A stretch of DNA of 64,000 bases from Actinomycetota bacterium. GTDB lineage: Bacteria > Actinomycetota > Thermoleophilia > Gaiellales > Gaiellaceae. The notes beneath the pieces were generated by a model. It saw only the letters and a list, made by a program, of their open reading frames with translations. It searched no databases and was not told the origin of the DNA. The DNA lies in contig JACDEU010000006.1 in assembly GCA_013816245.1 (NCBI GenBank), positions 16,775 to 80,774 on the forward strand. Reading direction: 5' to 3'. Position numbers and translations under genes: made by a program. This document shows positions 1 to 7,380 of the stretch, in pieces; the stretch's first letter is position 1, and the number at the start of each line of letters is the position of its first letter.

Positions 1-321
1 CGTCGCTCTGAGCTGGAGCGTTTCCTGTAGTCAAGGAAGCGCTTGCGCCGCGGGGTTGGTGAGGTACTCGGCCTGCTCTAGTTCGACGATGGTCTCCCAC
101 CGGCTGTCGATGAGCCGCTTACAGAGCCGAATGCGTGACGACTACGGCGCGACCGTCGTGGCTGGTGCGCTGTGCCTCGACCCCGTACCAGCGAGCTCTC
201 TCGCCGAGATTCTTTGAGAGCGTGGCCGCCGGATCAGCGGCCGCCTGCTCTCCCCGCAGCACTGCGTCGGCCAGGCGCCAGTGTGCGTGTGCCTTGAGCC
301 GTTCGGCGAGTTCGCGTGCGC
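1..321. other. degenerate stretch, no intact gene
   Basis: No intact reading frame is convincing here. On the minus strand, two short frames (119-370, and its apparent continuation in another frame down to about 27) read like protein with charged helical composition (for example GERARWYGVEAQRT and RWETIVELEQAEY). They are out of frame with each other and match no family I recognise. They abut the point where the sensor-kinase homology of the next feature stops abruptly at about 320, so this may be a rearrangement junction or further decay. Confidence 0.4.
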
Positions 322-1005
322 CGGTTTGCGTCGCGCGAACGCCGCGACGACGGAGCCCGCGCCGAGCCAAAGCAGTAGCTCGTCGCCGGACCGACCCGCC
401 CGTCGGGTAAACCCGACCGCTGCCACGACGTAAAGGACGGCTATGACCATCTGGGCACCGACGATGAAACCGTTCCCCGCCAGCAAGCCGGGCAATTTCA
501 CCGGATTTCGCGAAGGGTCGATTCCAATCGGCAAACGCTTGACGAGGAAGCCGATGACGACGACCATCGCGAGCAGGCTCACTCCCATCGCAGTCACCAA
601 GATGCGCGTCGCCCGCATGTGGTCTCGAAGCGGAATCGAAGGAACAACTGCAGCCGCGGCTAAAACGCCGCTGCGACGGCGCCCCCGCATATGGTCGTCC
701 AAGTCGAGAACGGATGCGGGTCGGTCCAGACGGCCGCCGGGATCACCGCGAACAGAAAAGCTCGTCAAGGTCAGCACGGCAAGAGCGGCGAAGAAGAGCA
801 GGTCGTCGAGTCGCCGCGTTGCTGCAGACGCCCCCAGAAGGATCGTGGTCAGGAAGGCAATGACGGTTGCCGTCGTCTCGAGCATCGCGTGCAACGGGAC
901 ACTGCGATACGCGAAGTGAAGTGAAGTGACCGTGATGACGAGGTCGGTCATTCCGCCCCCGACGAGAGCTGCGAGCAGGGTCACTGAGCGGGGCCTGAGC
1001 CTCAT
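322..1005 (-). pseudogene. membrane sensor domain of a decayed histidine kinase
   Basis: The minus frame from 1005 gives hydrophobic segments typical of the multi-pass sensor region found in front of actinobacterial histidine kinases (LITVTSLHFAYRS, VIAFLTTILLGASA, LVTAMGVSLLAMVVVIGF, VGAQMVIAVLYVVAAVGF, LWLGAGSVVAAFAR). The middle is readable only by shifting frame near 760 and back near 665, both at A/T homopolymers; the corrected stretch reads AVIPAAVWTDPHPFSTW. Homology ends after VVAAFAR at about 322. No DHp or HATPase domain follows, so the kinase half is lost. It is divergent from the response regulator at 1098, the usual arrangement for such pairs. The kinase assignment is inferred from the sensor type and this neighbour. 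Confidence 0.5.
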
Positions 1006-1097
1006 GCGAGCAATCGTCCCTTTCAGGCGACGCCGCGTGACCTGGCGAATTGTCTAGCTAGGCCGCCCGGCCGGTCAGGCGCTGCGAAAGAGGTCGA

Positions 1098-1729
1098 GTG
1101 CCTCTCTGCGCGTCTGAACCTGGAGCTTTGGTCGAAGGAACGAAGCAGGCACTCGACCACGCGGGTGGCTTCGAGGTGGTCGGCGAAGCCTCGAACGGGG
1201 CGCAGGTTCTGCCGCTGGTCAGGCGGTTAAAGCCGGATCTCGTTCTCCTCGACCTCCGGATGCCGCAGATGGACGGGCTCAGTTGCCTCTCGAAGATCCG
1301 CAAGGAATTCCCCGACATGAAGGTGGCGATCCTCTCGGCGACGCAGGATCCTTCCTCCATCGAGACGGCGTTGAAGCGCGGCGCGAACGCCTACATCATG
1401 AAGACGGTCAACCCGGAAGACCTCGCGGCCGCGTTACGCCAGACGGTGGAGGGAACCGTCTTCACCACCGCCGGAGTCTCGGATGATCACGGTCAGAGGC
1501 GGCCAAAGCGGCTGGGCTAACGGAGCGTGAGGTCGGGATTCTCCGAGCCGTCGCGCGCGGCCTCTCGAACGAGGCGATCGCCAAGGAGCTCTGGGTCGCC
1601 GAACAGACGGTCAAGTTTCACCTCACGAACATCTACCGCAAGCTCGAGGTCTCGAACAGGACCGAAGCGGCGCGCTATGCCTTCGAGCAAGGGCTCGTCG
1701 AGCACGGCGTCGACGGCCACCCGCTCTAG
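1098..1729 (+). pseudogene. NarL/FixJ-type response regulator, frameshifted
   Basis: The receiver domain (1098 to about 1485) has the phospho-acceptor Asp in LVLLDLRMPQMDG, the Ser/Thr switch in ILSATQD and the Lys in AYIMKT. A GerE-type helix-turn-helix follows in another frame (1505-1729: LTEREVGILRAVARGLSNEA, then QTVKFHLTNIYRKL). One missing base near 1490 (CAGAGG where CAGGAGG restores the frame) separates the halves. The N-terminal acidic pair normally found before REGTKQAL is absent: the sequence reads RVPLCASEPGALVEGT, with a GTG at 1098 as nominal start. Its partner would be the broken kinase upstream on the other strand. Its stop TAG shares the palindrome CTAG with the stop of the convergent MFS gene. 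Confidence 0.7.
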
Positions 1730-2930
1730 GCGGGCACGGGTTCCTCCGCAGCCACGGCTTCGGGTCCGCGCGTCAACAAGTAGGCACCGCAGGCTGCCAC
1801 CGTGACGCTCATCAGCACGACGGTCACCCGGTAGTCGATCACGGTCGCGAGCGCAGCGCCGACTGCGATCGAAACCGTCTGCGGCGTGCCGACCAGGGTC
1901 TCCGCGGCGCCGGCGACACGTCCCTGCAGCCTCGCAGGCGAACGCAGCTGGATCGCTGTCGCAAAGCCGACGATGAACCACGCGATGCCCGCTCCCGCAA
2001 CCGCGATTCCCACGAGCACAAGCAGGAGACTCGAGGAGACAAAGCTCAGCTCACCGAAGGCGAAGAGTCCCATGCCGAACCCGACGAGCTTCACGTCGCC
2101 GATTCGGCGCAAGACGCGAGCAGCCGTCACTCCGCCGGCGATCGCGCCGACTCCCTGCAGAGAGCTCAAGACGCCGAAGAACGACGTCGACCGGTGCAAC
2201 CCCTGGTCGAGAACGGCGAAGATCACCGTTTCCGAGAAGCCGACGAAGAGCAGGCAGAAACCGGTCGCGACGACGATCTGACGAAGAGGCAAAGTGCGGG
2301 CGATGTGGCGGGCTCCGGCCAGGAGCTCCTCCACGAAGTGATGCTCCGCCCGCGCGAAGCGAGGCTCGTCGACCTTGAGCGACAGAAGCGCGAACACCAC
2401 CGCGACGAAGCTGACCGAGTCGAGCACCGCGACGGCCCCGCCGCCGAACGAGACGTAGATCCCGGCGCCGACCAGCGGCGCGATCAGGCGGAGCCCTTCT
2501 CGAACGGTCTGGAACAAACCATTCGCCTCGCCGAGCAGGTCGCGCGGCAGGATCACGGTCATGAACGCCGACCGCGCGGCGGCGGCGAGCGTGCCGGCGG
2601 CGCCGTAAAACGCCGCAACCGCGTAGATGATCCAGGCGTCGCTGCGATCGTGGACGAACAGAAGCGACAGGACCATGACCGACTCGACCGAGTAGGTGGC
2701 GATCATCACCTTGCGCCGCGACAACCGGTCGACCAGGAGGCCGGCCAAGGGCGAGAGCAGCGAAGGAAGCGCGAGCGCGAAGAAGACGAGGCCGGCAGCC
2801 GAGTTGCTGTCCGTCAGATCCTTCATCCAGACGCCGAGTGCGATGAAGATCGCCCAGTCGCCGAACACGGACACACCGACCACCCGAAGAGAAAGACGCG
2901 GGCGTCCCTGATCCGCAACAGCTCGCGCAT
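1726..2930 (-). pseudogene. MFS transporter, frameshifted near its N-terminus
   Basis: Major facilitator superfamily permease of about 400 residues with alternating hydrophobic helices and the loop 2-3 signature LAGLLVDRLSRRKVM. The true start is ATG at 2930 (MRELLRIRDARVFLFGWSV), which shifts frame at about 2880; one added G restores WSVVSVFGDWAIFIALGVW. The start overlaps the stop of the upstream MFS gene as TGATG, so the two were translationally coupled. The substrate cannot be read from the sequence; similar tandem pairs are usually annotated as drug or macrolide exporters. Either the indel is an assembly error or the gene is recently dead. Confidence 0.75.
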
Positions 2931-4250
2931 CAGGTCTTCGACTGCTCGAGTGTGAGCGCGGCCGCGTCGGCCAGGAGCGAATCGACGAGGACGTCGTCGC
3001 CCTCGATGGGCTCCGGCATGTCGCCGATCGAGCGGACCGGCGAGAACAGCACCGGCAGGAACGGCAAACAGCAGCCGATTCCGCCGATGATCAGCGTCTC
3101 CTTCAGGCCGAGCCACGTGCCAAGTGCTCCGCCGAGCAGTGCCCCGAGCGGGATCGTTCCCCAGACGATGAACCGCATCACGGAGTTCATCCGGCCCTGG
3201 ATTCGTCCCGGCGTGATCGTCTGGCGCAGGCTGACCTGCGTCACGTTGTAGAGCACGTTCGTGAAGGCGCCGACGAGCATCGCGGGGCCGAGGACGGCAA
3301 GCGCCGCAGTCCCATGAGGCGCGAATGCCGCGACGAGGAACATCGGCCCGCCGAGCACCGAGGCCGCGATGATCGTCCGCCCCACCCCGAGCCACCTGGA
3401 GATGCGGCCCGACGTGAACGCCGCCAGCAGCGCTCCGACGTTCGAGATCGTGAAGGCAAGACCGATGACGGCCGGACGCAGGTCGAGGACGCGCACCGCA
3501 TAGACCAGCAGCACCGCAGACCAGAGGCTCCCGAAGAAGTTGAAGGTCGCGGTGCACGCGGCGATGTTCTTCAGGTACGGATGGCCGAAGACGTAGCGCA
3601 GACCTTCGGCGATCTCGTCGCGCATGCGCTGCGATACACCTGCTTCACGCCTCGGCGGTGGCTCGGCCTTGCGGATCCGGAAGATGAGGAGCGCCGAGCC
3701 GAGGAAGCTCACGGCGTCGAAGACGATCGCGACGGGCGCGCTCAGCAGGTCGACGATGAGCCCGGCAAGGCCGGGACCACCGAGTTGCGCGCGAGCGGCT
3801 GATCTCGAGCTTCGAGTTCCCCTCGACGAGCTGGTGGCGATCGACGAGCGCGGGCAGATACGCCTGGTAGGCGACGTCGAAGAAGACGGTCGCGATCCCG
3901 ACGAGAAAGCCGACTGCGAAGAGCTGCCAGATCGTCAGGGCGTCGAACGCGTACGCAACGGGAATCGAGATCAGCAACGCCGCGCGGGCGAGATCGCCGA
4001 GGACGAGGATCGGTCGCCGGGGCAGCCGGTCGACCCACACGCCCGCCGGCAGGCTCACGAGGACGAACGGGAGAAACTCGACAACGTTCAGCGCCGCGAC
4101 CTCGAACACCGACGCGTGCAGCACGATCACTGCTGTGAGCGGCAACGCGAGCGCGCTGAACTGCGTCCCGAACTGACTGACGGTCTCCGCCGACCAGAGC
4201 TTCAGAAAATCCGAGTGCTGCCAGAGACCCCGTTCTGGCCGGAGGTTCAC
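2930..4250 (-). pseudogene. MFS transporter, frameshifted
   Basis: A second MFS permease immediately upstream of the first and paralogous to it. The N-terminal half starts at 4250 (MNLRPERGLWQHSDFLKLWS) with the motif LPAGVWVDRLPRRPIL. The frame changes at about 3795 within EISRSRA, where QLGGPGLAGLIVDL continues in another frame. The C-terminal half (to 2930) has helices such as YLKNIAACTATFNFFGSLW and IVWGTIPLGALLGGALG. The start overlaps the end of the DUF4097 gene (4247-4250), so both transporters belong to the operon that begins with the RHH regulator at 5756. Confidence 0.75.
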
Positions 4251-5119
4251 GAGTGCTCGCTGAGCTCCAGCGCGGGCGCCCGCTCGATGAGCACGTCACC
4301 AGACACGGTCTTCGCAAACACCTCGACGAGCGGGCTGTCGGGAGCGGGTTCCTGCGCGGGCGCGTCTCCGAGCTCGAGCTCCGAGCTCGTCGAGCCGCTC
4401 ACCGTGTTCGCGTCGACGAAGACGCGGGCGCCGCTCCGAATGCCGACGGTCACGTCGCCGGAGATCGCCTTCAACTCGATGCGTCCTTTCAACACCGCTT
4501 CGTAACGCTGGTCACCGGAGACGGTGTTGGCGCCGATGGAGGCTCGCGCATCACGAACGTGCACGTCGCCCGAGACGAGCTGGGCCCGAAGGTCGCCGCC
4601 CACGGAGTCCACGTGGAGGTCACCGGACACGCTCTGCACCTCGAGCGACGCGTGCGCGCGGCCCAGATGCACGTCGCCGCTCGCCGTCTTGATGCGAGCT
4701 GTTCCGCGGGCCTCCTCGAGCTGGAGATCGCCAGAGGCCGTCTTGATCTCGACGCCGCCGTACTCCCCATGCGCCCTGAGATCGGCAGACTTCGTGCGGA
4801 CGTCCAGGTCTGCACCCTTGGGACAGATGACGCGCAGGCGAACGTCGGGCCCGCCGAACCGGATGTCCGGGCCTCGGCTGAGTGAGATGAAGATTCCCTG
4901 GCGCGACTTCGCCTCGACGACCACCTCGTGCCCGTCGCCGCGCTTGATCAGCTCGATGCGGGAGTTGTCGACGAGGTCACGGACGGCATCGTTGTTCGAG
5001 ATCGCCTCGAGCTCGATGCTCGTCTGGTCCGTGTTGGACGTCTCGATCTCGATCTCGCCGGCAGGGATCTCGAGGTTGAGCAGCAGGGGTCCCGGAGTTG
5101 AATAGGTCTCGGTCCGCAT
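4247..5119 (-). CDS. DUF4097 family beta-repeat protein
   Basis: A 290-residue protein made almost entirely of short repeated beta-strand units centred on SGDV/SGDL (KTASGDLQL, KTASGDVHL, QSVSGDLHV, QLVSGDVHV, NTVSGDQRY, KAISGDVTV, KTVSGDVLI). This is typical of the DUF4097 putative adhesin/beta-solenoid fold. No signal peptide or transmembrane segment is visible, so it looks cytoplasmic as it stands. Its ATG overlaps the preceding small gene's stop (TGATG) and its stop overlaps the MFS start, placing it mid-operon. Function is unknown; the domain often occurs next to membrane-stress or transporter genes. Confidence 0.85.
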   Translation of the reverse strand: MRTETYSTPGPLLLNLEIPAGEIEIETSNTDQTSIELEAISNNDAVRDLVDNSRIELIKRGDGHEVVVEAKSRQGIFISLSRGPDIRFGGPDVRLRVICPKGADLDVRTKSADLRAHGEYGGVEIKTASGDLQLEEARGTARIKTASGDVHLGRAHASLEVQSVSGDLHVDSVGGDLRAQLVSGDVHVRDARASIGANTVSGDQRYEAVLKGRIELKAISGDVTVGIRSGARVFVDANTVSGSTSSELELGDAPAQEPAPDSPLVEVFAKTVSGDVLIERAPALELSEHS

Positions 5120-5292
5120 CAGATGATGTAGCGGCCCGCGTTGAAGTGTTGGATGTCGCCGCGAATTACGTCGCGGGCGTGAATCGTCTTCTCGTAGGAG
5201 ACGCGCACCGGCTTTTCGTCGCGGAGCTTGTTCGCTTCGCGGCGCGGAATCAGCGCCAGTGCCAGTCCGAATGGGAGAGGAAGGACGTGCAT
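5119..5292 (-). CDS. small 57-residue protein of unknown function
   Basis: Starts at ATG 5292, chosen over upstream in-frame codons because AAAGGAG sits five bases before it. The N-terminus is hydrophobic (MHVLPLPFGLALALIP) and is followed by a charged tail (RREANKLRDEKPVRVSYEK) ending in FNAGRYII. It sits between the RHH regulator and the DUF4097 gene and ends in a TGATG overlap with the latter, which argues that it is expressed. No family is recognised. It may be a short membrane-associated peptide. Confidence 0.6.
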   Translation of the reverse strand: MHVLPLPFGLALALIPRREANKLRDEKPVRVSYEKTIHARDVIRGDIQHFNAGRYII

Positions 5293-5303
5293 CGTCGCTC
5301 CTT

Positions 5304-5756
5304 TCAACTTTGGCCGTAGCCAGTCATGCGGCGTCCACCGGGGTGGTTGCGCCGCTTTGGGTCCGCACTGCGTATGATCTGCTGCAGCAGCCAGGTGTTC
5401 GCCGAAACGCCGGCTTCCTGGGCGGCACCGTCGACGATCGTCTTGAGCGTCTCGGGCAGTCGCAGCGTGATCCGCGCGGTGAGGTCTTCGAGCCCCGATG
5501 GCGGTGGCGCGCCGGGATCTGGGATGTAGACGAGCTCGGGCTCTCCGGCCGACACGCGCACTTCCACGTGTCCGTCGGGAAGCTGGTTCGTGAGCTCCGC
5601 GGCGGCCTCGCCGAGGGCATCCATCAGCCGGAGTCGGAGGGATGACTCGAGAGCTGTTGCGATCCGGCGTGCGGCTTCGGCAACCGCCTCGTCGCCGATC
5701 CCGGCGACGTTGGCCAGATCCTGTTGAAGTGCCTCGACATAGGCCGCCACGTCCAT
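5304..5756 (-). CDS. ribbon-helix-helix (Arc/CopG-like) regulator
   Basis: A protein of about 150 residues. Residues 1-90 form a helical domain. The C-terminal part carries a ribbon-helix-helix motif (ARITLRLPETLKTIVDGAAQ then AGVSANTWLLQQIIRSA) of the Arc/CopG DNA-binding type. A GTG at 5765 is also in frame, but ATG 5756 is preferred because a good -10 box ends 7 nt upstream, giving a leaderless transcript. It heads the operon with the 57-aa protein, DUF4097 and two MFS genes. A perfect 19-bp palindrome between its -35 and -10 boxes suggests autorepression. It could be mistaken for an antitoxin, but no toxin gene adjoins it. Confidence 0.75.
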   Translation of the reverse strand: MDVAAYVEALQQDLANVAGIGDEAVAEAARRIATALESSLRLRLMDALGEAAAELTNQLPDGHVEVRVSAGEPELVYIPDPGAPPPSGLEDLTARITLRLPETLKTIVDGAAQEAGVSANTWLLQQIIRSADPKRRNHPGGRRMTGYGQS

Positions 5757-5763
5757 GGACGGC

Positions 5764-5792
5764 ACTATGACATCAATGTGATGTCACGTCAA
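5764..5792 (-). promoter_or_regulatory. promoter with embedded palindromic operator of the RHH-DUF4097-MFS operon
   Basis: On the minus strand, TTGACG (5787-5792), a 17-nt spacer and CATAGT (5764-5769) form a near-consensus promoter. The perfect palindrome TGACATCA-ATG-TGATGTCA (5768-5786) fills the spacer. The start codon follows the -10 box by 7 nt, so transcription should begin at or next to the ATG. A bound repressor would directly block polymerase. Confidence 0.75.
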
Positions 5793-5802
5793 GCCTGAAA
5801 TG

Positions 5803-5827
5803 GTGTCACCGACGTGTCATGATGACA
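5803..5827. promoter_or_regulatory. additional TGTCA/TGACA half-sites
   Basis: Upstream of the RHH promoter lie GGTGTCACC (from about 5802) and TGTCA-TGA-TGACA (5815-5827). They repeat the half-site of the main operator and probably act as auxiliary operators between this operon and the end of pspAB. Confidence 0.5.
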
Positions 5828-5856
5828 AATAACGCAAATTGCGGGGAAACGCGCGG

Positions 5857-6426
5857 CTAGAGCGGCGCATCGAAGACCCCGAACCAGCGCGAAAGGTCCT
5901 CCTCGATGGGGAGCTCCTTCTCGAGCTTTGCCTTCAGCCCGAGCTCTTCCGCGTTGTCCCGCTCTTTGCCCTCCGCCGCGGGGACGAAGGGCCAGAAGGC
6001 GCCTCGCTTGTAGCCGTAGACCCAGTAGACGGGCCCTTTGCCGCCCTCGAACTTGAAGACGGCCGCGAGCAGCTGGCCCCCGAAGCCGGCCTCCTCCAGT
6101 CCCTGCGCGACGGCATGCACGCCGGTCACCTGGTCTTCCAGGTCTGAGTCCCGGACGATGATCCACGTGTAGCCAAACGTGTCCTCGCGGCGTTCGAGCT
6201 TCGAGCCGGACTCTGCGGCAACCCGCTCGAGCAGCTGTTGCAGGTCGTTCTCCGCGCGCACGAAATCGCCGGACGAGAGCGGCTTGAAGACAACCCCTCC
6301 CGTGCCGGCCGTCCGCAGTCCGAGCTCGGTCTCGAGCGTGACCGCCGCGGTGGTCAAGGCGAACAGGCGGTCCCGTGCCGGCCCTGCGAGCTTCTTCTTG
6401 CCGAAGAGGACGTCTCGGAGCCCCAA
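5857..6426 (-). CDS. pspAB: PspA-associated protein PspAB
   Basis: A 189-residue soluble protein starting MGLRDVLFGKKKLAGPARDR, with the family hallmarks GGVVFKP near residue 45, FGYTWIIVRD near 85 and GKGPVYWVYGYKRGAFWPF near 135. PspAB is an actinobacterial envelope-stress component normally encoded beside PspA and HtpX. Here it lies 9 nt downstream of htpX on the same strand, which supports the assignment. No PspA gene is in the window. It probably acts with HtpX in membrane-protein quality control. Confidence 0.85.
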   Translation of the reverse strand: MGLRDVLFGKKKLAGPARDRLFALTTAAVTLETELGLRTAGTGGVVFKPLSSGDFVRAENDLQQLLERVAAESGSKLERREDTFGYTWIIVRDSDLEDQVTGVHAVAQGLEEAGFGGQLLAAVFKFEGGKGPVYWVYGYKRGAFWPFVPAAEGKERDNAEELGLKAKLEKELPIEEDLSRWFGVFDAPL

Positions 6427-6435
6427 CGCGGGGGA

Positions 6436-7350
6436 TCAGGCGACCGGTCGGCCCATTTCGCGGGCGATCTCCGCGAGGGCCGCAAGGCGCTTCTCGAGCG
6501 GCGGGTGCGTCGTGAACAGGCCGGCGACGGACGTCTTGACGCTGGCGGGGACGATGAAGAAGGCGTTCATGCTCTCGACCTCGCGCAGATCGCGCTGCGG
6601 GATCCGGAACATCTCGCTCGAGATCTTCTGTAGGGCGCTCATCAGATGCTCGGGCGCGCCGGTGATGAGCGCAGAGCCTCTGTCCGCCGCAAACTCGCGG
6701 TAGCGCGAGATCGCGAGGATGAGGATCTTGCTGAGGAAGTACGTCACCACGGAGACGAGCAACACGATCAGCCAGACCGGAACCTGGTTGTTGTCGCGGC
6801 CGCGGCCGCCGCCGCCGAACATCCCGCCGTACAGCCCGAACCGGGTCAGCACGCCGGCGAGCATTGCGAAGAAGCTCGCGATCGTCATGATGAGGACGTC
6901 GCGGTTCCCGATGTGCGACAGCTCGTGCGCGATCACGCCCTCGACCTCTCTCGGCTCGAGGCGCTGCCAGAGGCCGCGCGTCACCGCCACCGCCGCATGC
7001 TTCGGGCTCCGGCCGGTCGCGAAGGCATTCGGGACGTCGGTGTCGATGATCGCGAGGCGCGGTTTCGGCAGATCGGCCAGGGCGCAGAGCCGCTCGACCA
7101 TGTCGTGCAGCTCGGGCGCCTGGTCACGCTCGACGATCTTGGCTCCGGACGCCGCCAGGGCCAGCTTGTCGGACGTGAAGTACTGGAAGAACGCGATCCC
7201 GACGACGATCAGGATCATCGGGACGAGCCCGACGCTCAGAACCTGGAAAAGGACGACCGCAAAGACGACGTACAGCAGTCCGAGCAATGAGCCCGTGACG
7301 AGCATTCGGAGGGTCAGACCGGCGTCGCGACCGTAAGACCTGCGTTTCAT
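6436..7350 (-). CDS. htpX: zinc metalloprotease HtpX
   Basis: A 304-residue M48 membrane protease. It has two N-terminal transmembrane helices (residues 14-55), the catalytic HELSH motif near residue 140 with a third ligand Glu in REFAADRGSAL, and two further helices between them. HtpX degrades misfolded inner-membrane proteins with its active site on the cytoplasmic face. The start at 7350 has GGAGAG about nine bases upstream. It forms an operon with pspAB and is divergent from the cytochrome fusion gene. Confidence 0.95.
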   Translation of the reverse strand: MKRRSYGRDAGLTLRMLVTGSLLGLLYVVFAVVLFQVLSVGLVPMILIVVGIAFFQYFTSDKLALAASGAKIVERDQAPELHDMVERLCALADLPKPRLAIIDTDVPNAFATGRSPKHAAVAVTRGLWQRLEPREVEGVIAHELSHIGNRDVLIMTIASFFAMLAGVLTRFGLYGGMFGGGGRGRDNNQVPVWLIVLLVSVVTYFLSKILILAISRYREFAADRGSALITGAPEHLMSALQKISSEMFRIPQRDLREVESMNAFFIVPASVKTSVAGLFTTHPPLEKRLAALAEIAREMGRPVA

Positions 7351-7380
7351 CGAGAATCGCTCTCCTTGGAGGCGAGGTTG

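Noticed and set aside
2194..2955. Long plus-strand ORF antisense to the first MFS gene
   Set aside because: Composition is Arg/Asp/Glu-rich as expected for the complement of a high-GC gene, and the opposite strand is clearly an MFS protein.
5304..5756. Toxin-antitoxin system
   Set aside because: The RHH protein resembles an antitoxin, but neighbours are a short peptide, DUF4097 and transporters; no toxin fold is present.
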